The notes under the pieces were generated by a model, which worked only from the letters and a program-made list of their open reading frames with translations, made no database searches and was not told where the DNA came from. The position numbers and the translations under genes are program-made. From Streptomyces xanthii (GTDB lineage: Bacteria; Actinomycetota; Actinomycetes; Streptomycetales; Streptomycetaceae), in assembly GCF_014621695.1 (NCBI RefSeq), contig NZ_CP061281.1, forward strand, positions 4,154,001 to 4,218,000: DNA of 64,000 nt. Direction: 5' to 3'. Below, one piece after another: positions 45,960-53,744 of the stretch (positions within the stretch are counted from its first letter, which is position 1; every line of letters begins with the position of its first letter).

Positions 45960-47186
45960 CTACTTCTCGCCGTCGAGGGCGGGGCCGCGCCATTCCAGGA
46001 GGACGAGCGTGGCATCGTCGGTCGTGGTGTCGTCCCGGGCTTGCATGAGGGTGTGGGACAGGTCGCGTGCGACTTCGCGGACGCCCCGTTCGGCGCGGTC
46101 CAGTCGGTGGATCCAGGTGATCAGCTGTTCCTCGCCGAACTCCTTCTGCCCGTTCGCGTGTTCCTCGACCAGTCCGTCGCTGAAGCACAGGATGCGATCA
46201 CCTGGTTCGAGTCCGCGTTCGTTGACCTCGGGCTGTGCCCCGCCGAAGCCGACGGGGAGGGTCGTGGGGCCTTCGAGGCGGCCGATGACGTGATGGTCGC
46301 GGATCAGCAGGGGCGCGGGGTGGCCGGCGTTGACCCACTGGAGCCGGCCTGTGTCGGTGTCCAGCTGCATCATCTGGGCGGTGACGAAGTGGTCCGGGGC
46401 GAATTGTTCGGCGATCGCCTCGTCCATGAAGCGATAGATCTTCTCCAGCTCGACGCTGGTCCGGCGGGCGTGCCGGTAGGCGCCGATGGCGACCGTGGCC
46501 ATGGTGGCCGCGTCCAGGCCGTGGCCCATCGCGTCGATCATGGCGAGGTGCAGGAACGGGCCGTTCAGGGTGTAGTCGAAACTGTCGCCCGCCACGTCGT
46601 AGGCCGGCTCCAGCACTCCGGCGACGGCCACCTGCGGCATGGTCATGGCCAGCGGCGGCAGCAGCGCCCACTGGATCTCGGCGGCGACGCTCATCGGTTC
46701 GCTGCGGCGGGTGCGGAAGAACTGATCGGTGTAGCCGTCCTTGGTCCTCACCAGGCCGGCGACCAAGGCCGCGAGCCTGCGCAGTACGCGGCGGTCGTCG
46801 TCGGTGACACGGTCCAGCGTGAGCGCCAGGACGCCGGCCGTTGCGCCACCGTCCAGCAGCGGCAGGTACACGCGTACGCCGTCGGGCAGCGCCACCTCGA
46901 CGGGGCGGGAAGTGAGGAAGCACCGACCGGCCTCGGAACGTTCGATGGGCAGCGGCGCGCCGTTCGCCAGTCCCCCGCCGGGATGAGGGATCAGCGTTCG
47001 CTGCCCGTAGTCCTGGAGCAGCAGCTGCGTGTCACGGCCGCCCAACCGGACAACCGTCGCGGCGACCAACGGCCCGACCTGGTCAGGGTGCAGTTCGTGC
47101 GCACGGTCGAGGAACCCGCCCAGCAGGGCCTCCCCGAAGCTCTCCGCGCGCTCGGCCTCCCGGTGCGTGTGCCGTCCGGCGGTCAT
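45960..47186 (-). CDS. PP2C/SpoIIE-type Ser phosphatase with GAF-like N-terminus
   Basis: 408 residues. The N-terminal half (about 30-165) resembles a GAF sensor (LLLQDYGQRTLIPHPGGGLA, GVRVYLPLLDGGATAGVLAL). The C-terminal half is a SpoIIE/RsbU-type PPM phosphatase: EIQWALLPP, VAGDSFDYTLNG (metal Asp), MIDAMGHGLDAATMATVAIG (metal Asp), GDRILCFSDGLVEE and TDDATLVLLEW (metal Asp). Such enzymes dephosphorylate anti-sigma-factor antagonists in SigB-like partner switching; no cognate gene is in the window. GGGAGG lies 7 nt before the ATG. Confidence 0.9.
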   Translation of the reverse strand: MTAGRHTHREAERAESFGEALLGGFLDRAHELHPDQVGPLVAATVVRLGGRDTQLLLQDYGQRTLIPHPGGGLANGAPLPIERSEAGRCFLTSRPVEVALPDGVRVYLPLLDGGATAGVLALTLDRVTDDDRRVLRRLAALVAGLVRTKDGYTDQFFRTRRSEPMSVAAEIQWALLPPLAMTMPQVAVAGVLEPAYDVAGDSFDYTLNGPFLHLAMIDAMGHGLDAATMATVAIGAYRHARRTSVELEKIYRFMDEAIAEQFAPDHFVTAQMMQLDTDTGRLQWVNAGHPAPLLIRDHHVIGRLEGPTTLPVGFGGAQPEVNERGLEPGDRILCFSDGLVEEHANGQKEFGEEQLITWIHRLDRAERGVREVARDLSHTLMQARDDTTTDDATLVLLEWRGPALDGEK

Positions 47187-47309
47187 CCTGGACCTCCCAA
47201 CGGGACGAGCCGACAACGTGCCCGCAATCGTGGCAGCGGGCAGCCGGCGCCGCTTCCAGGATGCCCCTCGGCGAACCCGCCCGCCATCTGCCCCGGTGGC
47301 GGGCCGGTG

Positions 47310-47576
47310 TCAGGGCTCCTCGGAGTGCGGGCCCGTCCCGTGGGAGGGCCTGCTGGTGGCCAGCCAGGAACGGGCCGGCTCGGCAAGGTGCGTGGTGTCG
47401 ACCGTGAGGTGGAGCCGGGTGCCTCCGCCGGGCGCGGGGTAGCTGCGCTGCTCCCCACCTGCGAAGCAGCGCCGGAGCACCTCCGCCACCGCCCGCGCGG
47501 CATCAGGGGTGGCTGCGACGATACGGACTTCGGCGTGCCCCGGCGTCGGCAGGGCCTCTGGGTCGTTGGGGGCCAA
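47310..47576 (-). CDS. Small hypothetical protein
   Basis: About 88 residues ending with a convincing alpha/beta core, AEVRIVAATPDAARAVAEVL, then RRCFAGGEQRSYPAP and RLHLTVDTTHLAEPARSWLA. The upstream frame is arginine-rich noise, so the gene is short. A TTG (LAPNDPEALP) 10 nt after AAAGGA is the likeliest start, and an ATG at 47663 is the alternative. The pattern V-A-A-T-P-[DE]-A-A-R-A-V is one I have seen in small Streptomyces proteins of unknown role. Confidence 0.55.
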   Translation of the reverse strand: MAPNDPEALPTPGHAEVRIVAATPDAARAVAEVLRRCFAGGEQRSYPAPGGGTRLHLTVDTTHLAEPARSWLATSRPSHGTGPHSEEP

Positions 47577-47901
47577 GGCAGAACCGTCCTTTCGCCCAGA
47601 GCGCTCCCCGTGGGGCGGAAGCGATCTCGGAGGGATCTCGGAGGGAGGATCTCGGAAAGACATCGGCAAGGGGGAGCCGATCGACAGGCTCGCCCGTACC
47701 CCCCCACCGTACGTCCCACCGTCCCGTCGAGGCCGACAGAAGCGGTCCGCGAGCCGCCCGCCCGCGCCCCCGAACAGCGCGGACGCAGCGGTGCCCGGAG
47801 TACGGTGAAAGGACGGGGAGTCCGTCGACGGTCGCCTCGCCACCTGCCGTGGCGTCGCTCCGGCACAGGGAGACGGACCCTCGTGGACAGGTGGTTCAGC
47901 C
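47577..47901. promoter_or_regulatory. Intergenic promoter region between divergent genes, with GGAGTA element (site c)
   Basis: No gene. On the + strand, GGAGTACGGTGAAAGGACGG plus GGAGTC (47797-47822) matches the element seen upstream of two other DUF5994 genes, with the same 20-nt half-site spacing. It ends 79 nt before the ATG at 47902. The rest contains short repeats (GGATCTCGGAGGGA-type, 47630-47660). Confidence 0.6.
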
Positions 47902-48399
47902 ATGACAGACGCAGGTATTCCCCCCACGCCCCAGCTCCTGCTGCCGGACGCCATCCACAAAGCGGTCGGGCCCGGCACGGCGTTGCTCCGGCTGGAGACG
48001 AAGCGGTCCCGGCAGGGAATTCTCGACGGGGCCTGGTGGCCTCGTACCCGGGACGTCGAGCAGGAGATCCCGCCGCTCGTCACCGCGCTGACCCGGCACC
48101 TCGGCCCGATCACCCGCGTCGGTCTGGACGCCTCGGCCTGGAACGACATCCCGACCCGTGTGACCGTCGAGGGCCGGATCGTGCACCTCGACTCCTTCCC
48201 CGTGGGGGACGACACCGCGCTGATCACCCGGGGCGACGAGGACCACTTCGCCCTGATGGTCGTCCCGCCCGGCACACCCCCGGACGCCGCCCGCACGGCC
48301 ATGGCCCGCGCGGTACGCGCCGACAACGTCACCGATGCGGCCGAGATCCTCGTCGCCGCGATCCCCCAGGCCGGCGGCGAAGGCGTGGAGACGGGCTGA
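47902..48399 (+). CDS. DUF5994-like protein (paralog 3)
   Basis: 165 residues with RQGILDGAWWPRTRDVEQEI, then ITRVGLDASAWNDIPTRVTV, HLDSFPVGDDTALITRGDED and ALMVVPPGTPPDAARTAM. It is the only one of the four paralogs on the + strand here. It lacks a downstream small membrane gene; instead a broken aldo/keto reductase follows immediately. Confidence 0.8.
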   Translation: MTDAGIPPTPQLLLPDAIHKAVGPGTALLRLETKRSRQGILDGAWWPRTRDVEQEIPPLVTALTRHLGPITRVGLDASAWNDIPTRVTVEGRIVHLDSFPVGDDTALITRGDEDHFALMVVPPGTPPDAARTAMARAVRADNVTDAAEILVAAIPQAGGEGVETG

Positions 48400-48857
48400 C
48401 GCGGCGCGGGACTTCCACCCCGGCCGGCTGGTGGACCTGATCGTCAACAACGAGATCACCCCGGCCGTGAACCAGATCGAGACCCACCCCTTCAGCGCGC
48501 CGACTACCAGACCCTGATGCGCGAGCACGGCGTGCAGATCCAGTCCTGGGCCTGCTTCGCCGAGGGCAGGAACGACCTGTTCACCAACCCGCTGCTGGCC
48601 GAGATCGGCAAGGAACACGGCAAGTCGGTCGCCCGGGCCGTCCTGCGCCGGCTGACCCAGCGCGGCGTCGTGGCCATCCCCAAGTCCGTGCGCGCCGAGC
48701 GTATGGCGGAGAACTTCGACGTCCTCGACTTCCGGCTCACCGACGAGCAGATGGCCCGGATCGCCACGCTCGGCACCGGAGGCTCTCTCTTCTTCGACCA
48801 CCGCGACCCCGAGATAGTCGCCTGGCTCGCGGGACGCCGTCTCGACAGCTACCGCCG
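48400..48857 (+). pseudogene. Aldo/keto reductase pseudogene (C-terminal part)
   Basis: The sequence matches the intact reductase at 52034 from its residue about 137 to the end ([60 protein letters not shown]). The first half with catalytic D, Y, K and H is missing. A 4-nt deletion (CACCCCTTCAGCG against CACCCCTTCTTCCAGCG) shifts the frame near 48492. The ancestral stop is changed (AGCTAC against AGTTGA), so translation would read through. Similarity continues about 60 nt past the old stop, showing a segmental duplication. Confidence 0.85.
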
Positions 48858-49007
48858 CGCGCGCAGAGCGGCGGGGTGCGGCGGGGTGCGGCGGTGGCGC
48901 CGAACGAGTGGACTCCTCGACGCGGGGACGGGCGGGTCGGGCCGCGTCACGGCCATCCGGTCCGGTCCTCCCCGGTACCGGCGCTCCGCACGGCTAACCT
49001 CCGCATC

Positions 49008-49778
49008 ATGCTGCGTATCGTGGACACCCGTACCGGCCACCTCGTGGAGATTCCCCCCGTACGCCGCCATCTGCTGAGCATCTGCGTCCACCTGCCGGCC
49101 GACGAGGCCGGGACCGGCACGACGGACCTGCGGACGCTCCTCGTCGGTGACGTACTGGCCCGCACGGCGGAGCTGCACGGTCTGCAGACCCGCACGTTCC
49201 TCACCGCACCGGACCTGCCGGGGGAGCAGGCCCGGGCGCTCGACCGCGCCATGTCCGACCTCGGCATCCACCCGCCCGCCGCCGGCGCCCATCCTCCGGC
49301 CGCGGCGCCCGGCGCCGCTGCCGACGTACACGTCCACGCGTACGGGACCCCGCCGGCGGACATGGCCGGCGGGGTCCTCGTCGAGGTGGGCCGCGGCTCC
49401 GCGGACGCCGTCGTGCCGGAGGGGACCGATCCGCTGGCGGTGCGGCTGCTGATGCTCCGCCACGCCTACCGCGCGCCGGTCGAGGTCACCGGCGCGGAGC
49501 TCGAAGAGGCGCGGCGGATGCTGGAGCACTGGCGGCAGTCGGTGGCCGACTGGGCGCAGGAGCCGTCCAGGCCGGTCCCCGCCGAGGTGCTGCGGGACGC
49601 CCGTGCGGCGTTGGCCGATGATCTCGGCGTCCCCGCCGTCCTGGACGCTCTGGCCACCATGGCGACGCGCGAGGACGTACCGGCCGGCGCCAAGTTCGAG
49701 ACGTTCGCCCTTCTCGACCGCGTCCTCGGACTGGACCTCGCACGCGAGGTGGGCCACCAGCACCGGGCGGCGACCTGA
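49008..49778 (+). CDS. Cysteinyl-tRNA synthetase-like protein lacking the HIGH motif
   Basis: 256 residues whose order of segments follows CysS/MshC. The opening LRIVDTRTGHLVEIPPV is like the CysS N-terminus. HLLSICVHLPADEAGTGTTD sits where CysS has CGPTVYD...HIGH, but the zinc Cys and HIGH are gone. LVGDVLARTAELHGLQTRTF follows, then ALDRAMSDLGIHPP. The C-terminus (DARAALADDLGVPAVLDALA, then LLDRVLGLDLAR) resembles the CysS helical domain DDLNTPxAL. The catalytic core, including KMSKS, is deleted, so aminoacylation is unlikely. The ATG has no strong Shine-Dalgarno. A regulatory or carrier role is speculative. Confidence 0.65.
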   Translation: MLRIVDTRTGHLVEIPPVRRHLLSICVHLPADEAGTGTTDLRTLLVGDVLARTAELHGLQTRTFLTAPDLPGEQARALDRAMSDLGIHPPAAGAHPPAAAPGAAADVHVHAYGTPPADMAGGVLVEVGRGSADAVVPEGTDPLAVRLLMLRHAYRAPVEVTGAELEEARRMLEHWRQSVADWAQEPSRPVPAEVLRDARAALADDLGVPAVLDALATMATREDVPAGAKFETFALLDRVLGLDLAREVGHQHRAAT

Positions 49779-49949
49779 CGTCGCGTGCGCGGGCCGCACG
49801 GCGCCGGTCGTCACAACGGCCCCAGCGCATTCACTCCGCCGAGGCCGCCCTTCCGGATCGTCACACGTGAGCGTGCTCGATCCATGTCCCATGCTACGCC
49901 TGCGGGCCGGACCGGCAGAGGGAGAACGAGGGCCGTCCGGCGGTCCGGC

Positions 49950-50222
49950 TCAGCCGCGTGCCTCCTCCTCGGCTTCCATGCGGCGGATCCCCTGATGGGT
50001 GAGGGAGACCATCGCAGGGGTGTTGCCCGGTTCCCAGTCGACGGTGATCAGGTCCTCGCCGGCGAGGTAGGTGCAGGCGGCGGCCAGGTCCTCCTCCGGG
50101 ATGCGCAGGTCGTTGCGGAGCTTACGGCCGGGGACTCCGAGGAGTCGGTTGCCTTCGGTGGCTTCGTAGAGCGCGGTCAGGACCCGGGTGCGGTAGTCCT
50201 GCCGCTCGCGCAGTGTCGCCAT
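49950..50222 (-). CDS. Small winged-helix-like hypothetical protein
   Basis: 90 residues: RERQDYRTRVLTALYEATEG, then PGRKLRNDLRIPEEDLAAAC, YLAGEDLITVDWEPGNTPAM and VSLTHQGIRRMEAEEE. The pattern helix-helix-helix-wing with a terminal T-x-x-G-[IR] is typical of short winged-helix DNA-binding or protein-interaction modules. GAAAGGA lies 8 nt before the chosen ATG. It is followed on the same strand order by the small membrane protein and a DUF5994 gene upstream, so possibly the third gene of that operon. Confidence 0.7.
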   Translation of the reverse strand: MATLRERQDYRTRVLTALYEATEGNRLLGVPGRKLRNDLRIPEEDLAAACTYLAGEDLITVDWEPGNTPAMVSLTHQGIRRMEAEEEARG

Positions 50223-50245
50223 GGCCGGGTCCTTTCCCGAGCCGG

Positions 50246-50455
50246 TCAGGGCCACGTGTCCGTGACCTTTGGCCGGGTGGCCCGCCCCGTCGGCGTGTGC
50301 CGGCCGTGGCCGGGCGGTCGGTGGATGGGCGGGTAGGGGTCGCTGAACCGGTGGGCGGCGATGCGCGCGTCGTGCTGGGCGTTGAGCCGGTGGATCAGGC
50401 GTGTGCCGAGCACGATCAGCAGGGCGACCGCCGCGAGGGCGATCAGGGTCTCCAT
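50246..50455 (-). CDS. Small single-pass membrane protein (copy 2)
   Basis: 69 residues with one N-terminal helix METLIALAAVALLIVLGTRL, then IHRLNAQHDARIAAHRFSDP and a Pro/Arg/His-rich tail. It is the paralog of the 62-residue protein at 45126, again starting 4 nt downstream of a DUF5994 gene. The shared LNAQH-x-x-R motif just after the helix is the most conserved piece. Cytosolic tail and unknown partner. Confidence 0.75.
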   Translation of the reverse strand: METLIALAAVALLIVLGTRLIHRLNAQHDARIAAHRFSDPYPPIHRPPGHGRHTPTGRATRPKVTDTWP

Positions 50456-50459
50456 GACG

Positions 50460-51014
50460 TCACCGCCCCGGGGTCCCCGGCAGGGGGATCATCCGCCGGC
50501 CGATGACCGGGTGCCGCTGCGGTGGCGGGTCGGAGCCGCCGTCGGTCTCCCAGGCTTCCTCGCCGCTCCGGGCCTCCCGCATACGACGGCTGGTCGCGGC
50601 CTCGTCGGACAGCAGGGCCCCGGCGGTCAGGATGCTGCCGGGGAGGGCGGCGGCGGCCATGAGCCGGGCGGCCGCGGCGGGTTCGGTCTCGGGCGGGATC
50701 ACGAGCAGGTCGCAGCGGCCGACGGTGTAGGAGAGCAGGATCGTCTTGTCGGGATCCAGCTCGGTGAACCAGCCGACGTGCACGAGGTGACCGGTGGCGG
50801 GAACCTTGTGAGGGATGACGGGCCAGTGGCTGGGGTTCACCATGACACGGGTGATGCGCCCGAACTGCCCCTCCAACGCGTCGGCCAGCGGCGGGAGTTC
50901 AGCGGTGAGGTCACGCGAACGGGGCCACCAGGCGCCGTCCAGGAGGCCGGCGAGTGTGGTCTTGGGCGTCAGCGACAGACGTGTCGGACGCGGGGGTGCG
51001 ACGATGGTGGTCAT
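50460..51014 (-). CDS. DUF5994-like protein (paralog 4)
   Basis: 184 residues with LAGLLDGAWWPRSRDLTAEL, then ITRVMVNPSHWPVIPHKVPA, HVGWFTELDPDKTILLSYTV and LLVIPPETEPAAAARLMAA. It is the closest relative of the protein at 45319, including promoter region and downstream gene. The extra C-terminal part (GEEAWETDGGSDPPP) resembles that of paralog 1 (GEAAWESEGG). The ATG MTTIVAPPRP was chosen; the longer frame covers the regulatory leader. Confidence 0.82.
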   Translation of the reverse strand: MTTIVAPPRPTRLSLTPKTTLAGLLDGAWWPRSRDLTAELPPLADALEGQFGRITRVMVNPSHWPVIPHKVPATGHLVHVGWFTELDPDKTILLSYTVGRCDLLVIPPETEPAAAARLMAAAALPGSILTAGALLSDEAATSRRMREARSGEEAWETDGGSDPPPQRHPVIGRRMIPLPGTPGR

Positions 51015-51103
51015 GATCGCGGACCCGTCCCCGGGCCGCCCCGCAGGACGACCCAGTGTAGTGATCGCCGGAAACGACGTCCGCGTGGGAGCGGGTGTTC
51101 GAG

Positions 51104-51130
51104 TTACTCCCGGTGTCTCCAGGGTACTCC
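51104..51130 (-). promoter_or_regulatory. GGAGTA-N14-GGAGTA element (site b)
   Basis: On the minus strand GGAGTACCCTGGAGACACCG is followed by GGAGTAA, 90 nt before the DUF5994 ATG. It has the same spacing and nearly the same sequence as site a. Confidence 0.65.
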
Positions 51131-51166
51131 GGTCGGTGAGCTTGCGGGGCAGGACTGCGGGCGCGC

Positions 51167-51194
51167 GGAGTACCGTGAGACCACGGCGGGACTC
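51167..51194 (+). promoter_or_regulatory. GGAGTAC-type element (site d)
   Basis: GGAGTACCGTGAGACCACGG followed by a degenerate second half (GGGACTC), 46 nt before the PRC-barrel ATG. It is back-to-back with site b, so the two divergent genes may be co-regulated. Confidence 0.55.
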
Positions 51195-51240
51195 GCCGGC
51201 CATGGCCGCCCCGACAGGCGGCACACCGTCAGGAGTCGGC

Positions 51241-51597
51241 ATGATCCAGATGGCAGACATCCGTGAGTGGAGAACCCACGACGTGGTGGACGCGCGGGGC
51301 CACAGGATCGGTGAGCTGGAATCGGTCTACGTCGACACCAGCACCGACGAGCCGGCCATGGCCACGGTCCGCATCGGTCTGCCCACCCGGCACCGTCTGG
51401 TGTTCGTCCCCCTGGACGGCGCGACGGCCGGGCCGGGCTATGTGAAGGTCGCCCACGACAAGGCGCTGGTGAAGCAGTGCCCTTCGATCGGCAGCGACGA
51501 CGTGCTTCCCGCCGAGGCCGAGGAGGCGGTCTTCCGCCACTACGACCTCCCCTACAAGCCCGGGGCGAACGGCGAACGCCAGCTGGCCCGCCGCTGA
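51241..51597 (+). CDS. PRC-barrel domain protein
   Basis: 118 residues. IREWRTHDVVDARGHRIGEL is the PRC-barrel start, with VYVDTSTDEPAMATVRIGLP, HRLVFVPLDGATAGPGYVKV and the C-terminal DDVLPAEAEEAVFRHYDLPY. Such proteins are common in actinobacterial stress clusters and may bind membranes, RNA or other proteins. AGGAG lies 5 nt before the ATG. A 56-residue membrane protein gene follows 30 nt downstream. Confidence 0.85.
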   Translation: MIQMADIREWRTHDVVDARGHRIGELESVYVDTSTDEPAMATVRIGLPTRHRLVFVPLDGATAGPGYVKVAHDKALVKQCPSIGSDDVLPAEAEEAVFRHYDLPYKPGANGERQLARR

Positions 51598-51627
51598 GCT
51601 CCCCGACCGACCGAGGGGGCAGCCCAC

Positions 51628-51798
51628 ATGACGCTCTTCCTGGCCCTGATCATCATCGCGCTCGTGCTGGGCCTCATCGGTGCCACCGCCGACGGACTCC
51701 TCTTCCTGCTGATCATCGGCATCGCACTGTTCGCGGCGGACCTCATCTACATCACCCTGCGCATGCGCCACTCGGCCCACCACCGTCCGATCCGCTGA
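51628..51798 (+). CDS. 56-residue two-helix membrane peptide
   Basis: An ATG frame encoding two hydrophobic stretches, [20 protein letters not shown] and [20 protein letters not shown], and a short basic tail ([12 protein letters not shown]). GAGGGGGCAGCCCAC precedes the ATG. Similar small proteins (two helices, about 55 residues, often called hydrophobic or DUF6458-like) accompany stress genes in streptomycetes. Operon with the PRC-barrel gene. Confidence 0.7.
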   Translation: MTLFLALIIIALVLGLIGATADGLLFLLIIGIALFAADLIYITLRMRHSAHHRPIR

Positions 51799-51856
51799 CC
51801 CGGCCCCCCCCGCGAGTCCCCCGTTCCGGCGCGGGGGACTCAGCCCAGAGGGACGC

Positions 51857-51999
51857 GGCGGCGGCTGCTGCCCGACGTCCTGGACGGCACCATCGCCCCC
51901 GGCCGCGTCTTCGACCGGACCTGCACCCTCGACGAGACCCCGGACGCATACCGGGCCATGGCCGACCGGCAGGCTCTCAAGGCCCTCATCCGCTTCTGA
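51857..51999 (+). pseudogene. Zinc-type alcohol dehydrogenase remnant (C-terminus)
   Basis: About 45 codons ending in TGA read as [20 protein letters not shown], then [20 protein letters not shown] and LIRF. This is the end of a medium-chain Zn alcohol dehydrogenase, where IxPGRVFD and PxGYRAMxxRxALK are typical. The catalytic and cofactor domains are absent, and the 5' junction lies near 51850, just after the membrane-peptide gene. It is debris from a recombination that brought in the adjacent reductase. Confidence 0.75.
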
Positions 52000-52033
52000 C
52001 TCCAACTCGCCCGCACCACAAAGGACTTCCCTC

Positions 52034-52885
52034 ATGCAGTACGTGACTCTGAACAACGGCGTCGAGATGCCGCTCCTCGGCTTCGGCGTCTACCAGATCC
52101 CCGCCGAGGACACGGAACGTGCCGTGTCCGAAGCCCTCGCGGCCGGGTACCGGCTCCTCGACACAGCTGCCGCGTACGGCAACGAGGAAGCTGTCGGCCG
52201 GGCCATCCGGTCCAGCGGCATCCCGCGCGAGGACCTGTTCGTCACCACCAAGTTGTGGGTCCAGGACGCCCCCGCGCAGGACAACGCCCGGCGCGCCTTC
52301 GAGACGTCCCTGACCAAGCTGGGCCTGGACCACCTCGATCTGTACCTGATGCACCAGCCCTACGGCGACGTCTACGGCCAGTGGCGCGCCATGGAAGCCC
52401 TCAACCGCGAAGGCGCGGCCAAGGCGATCGGCGTCGCCAACTTCTACCCCGACCGCCTGCTCGACCTGATCATCAACAACGAGATCACCCCGCAGGTCAA
52501 CCAGATCGAGACCCACCCCTTCTTCCAGCGCGCCGACTACCAGACCCTCATGCGCGAGCACGGCGTGCAGATCCAGTCCTGGGGCGGCTTCGCCGAAGGC
52601 AAGAACGACCTGTTCACCAACCCGCTGCTCGCCGGGATCGGCAAGGAGCACGGCAAGTCGGTCGCCCAGGTCGTCCTGCGCTGGCTGACCCAGCGCGGTG
52701 TCATCGCCATCCCCAAGTCCGTGCGCGCCGACCGCATGGCCGAGAACATCGACGTCTTCGACTTCCAGCTCACCGACCAGGAGATGGCCCGGATCGCCAC
52801 GCTCGACACCGGGAGCTCCCTCTTCTTCGACCACCACGACCCCGAGATGGTCGCCTGGCTCGCGGGGCGCCGGCTCGACAGTTGA
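52034..52885 (+). CDS. Aldo/keto reductase
   Basis: 283 residues. The NADPH-dependent AKR barrel has catalytic D43, Y48 ([15 protein letters not shown]), K73 (VTTKLWVQ) and H107 (LYLMHQPYG). The cofactor segment is [20 protein letters not shown]. It is full-length and intact, unlike the broken copy at 48400. It resembles 2,5-diketogluconate-reductase-type enzymes; the substrate is unknown. ATG with AAAGGACTTCCCTC upstream. Confidence 0.93.
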   Translation: MQYVTLNNGVEMPLLGFGVYQIPAEDTERAVSEALAAGYRLLDTAAAYGNEEAVGRAIRSSGIPREDLFVTTKLWVQDAPAQDNARRAFETSLTKLGLDHLDLYLMHQPYGDVYGQWRAMEALNREGAAKAIGVANFYPDRLLDLIINNEITPQVNQIETHPFFQRADYQTLMREHGVQIQSWGGFAEGKNDLFTNPLLAGIGKEHGKSVAQVVLRWLTQRGVIAIPKSVRADRMAENIDVFDFQLTDQEMARIATLDTGSSLFFDHHDPEMVAWLAGRRLDS

Positions 52886-53043
52886 CCGCCACGCATGCGC
52901 AGCGGGCGGGGTGTGGTGGCACCGGACGCGTGGACCCATCGACACGGGGGACGGGCGGTCGCGTCGTGTCGCGGACTGCAGCGGTGATCTCGAGCCGTCC
53001 GCATCGAGAAAGGGCGACTGCCTGAACAGCCTGGGACGTCTGT

Positions 53044-53706
53044 TCAGGCCGCAAGAGCCAGAAGCTTCTCTCTAATCAGCGGGGGGGGGGTGCCCTCAGA
53101 GAGCCCGTCGATGGGACGTTGGCGAGGCGGAGCCGGAAGACGCGGCGGGTGGGGTACAGGCAGGTCGATCAAGTCACCCACGCCTGCGACCTGCTGGAGG
53201 GTCCGAGCCAGGGAGCGCAGCGCCTCGCGGGTGGCTGCCAGCTGGTGGCGCAGCTCCTCGGCCTCGGGCCACTGCCGTTCGTATGTCACCGGGTCCTGGT
53301 CGGCGGGCCGCAAGGCTTCGTACGCCGCGAGCTTCGGGTGCCAGACCGTCAGCAGGGGTCGCAGCACGCGGTTCAGGGTCACCATTGCGAGTACACCGAA
53401 CGTCAGGCGCCCCGGAGGCACCGGTGGCGCGACCGCCGGGCCGTGCTCATGGAGGATCCCGCGTGTGACGTCGTAGAGGGAGTAGAGCGAACTGAGCGCC
53501 TCGCGAAGAACACCCTGCTCGCGTTCCAGCGGAACCACCGCCACCCGGCTGGCCAGTTGGAAGTACAGCTGCCATGCGGCCGTGCGTTCGGCATCCGCGG
53601 GCTCCCACACGCCGGATACCTCGCCGACGAACGGAATCGTCAGCTTCGCCGTCACCTGAGCCGGTGCCCCGCGCCCACGCCGCGGTGCCTCGCCGGACTG
53701 CGTCAT
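53044..53706 (-). CDS. Companion protein sharing the C-terminal domain of the TIR/NB-ARC protein
   Basis: 220 residues. Residues about 36-180 align with the last 150 residues of the divergent TIR protein. Shared blocks are [AS]xAERxAAW/F, VLREALSSLYSLYDVTRGIL against SLREALTSLNSLFSFTRDTL, and TLNRVLRPLLTVWHPKL against LLNVVLRPFTTEWHPRL. No known domain is recognised; it looks helical. GGGGAGG precedes the ATG, and only 38 nt separates it from the TIR gene. A run of ten G (53081-53090) lies in codons 207-209, so slippage would alter only the last dozen residues. Confidence 0.8.
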   Translation of the reverse strand: MTQSGEAPRRGRGAPAQVTAKLTIPFVGEVSGVWEPADAERTAAWQLYFQLASRVAVVPLEREQGVLREALSSLYSLYDVTRGILHEHGPAVAPPVPPGRLTFGVLAMVTLNRVLRPLLTVWHPKLAAYEALRPADQDPVTYERQWPEAEELRHQLAATREALRSLARTLQQVAGVGDLIDLPVPHPPRLPAPPRQRPIDGLSEGTPPPLIREKLLALAA

Positions 53707-53744
53707 GATCGCCTCCCCGGATCCCCACAGTAGGGTAGGGCATC

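Noticed and set aside
47310..48332. 340-codon minus-strand frame over the DUF5994 gene
   Set aside because: Only its last about 90 residues look protein-like; the rest is antisense to paralog 3.
49008..49778. Annotating the CysS-like gene as a working cysteinyl-tRNA synthetase or MshC
   Set aside because: The zinc ligands, HIGH and KMSKS motifs are absent and the length is about half the family norm.
45901..51194. Calling the GGAGTAC elements SigB-type promoters
   Set aside because: The -10 would have to be GGGTA(C/T) with GTTT 14-16 nt upstream; neither holds at the four sites.
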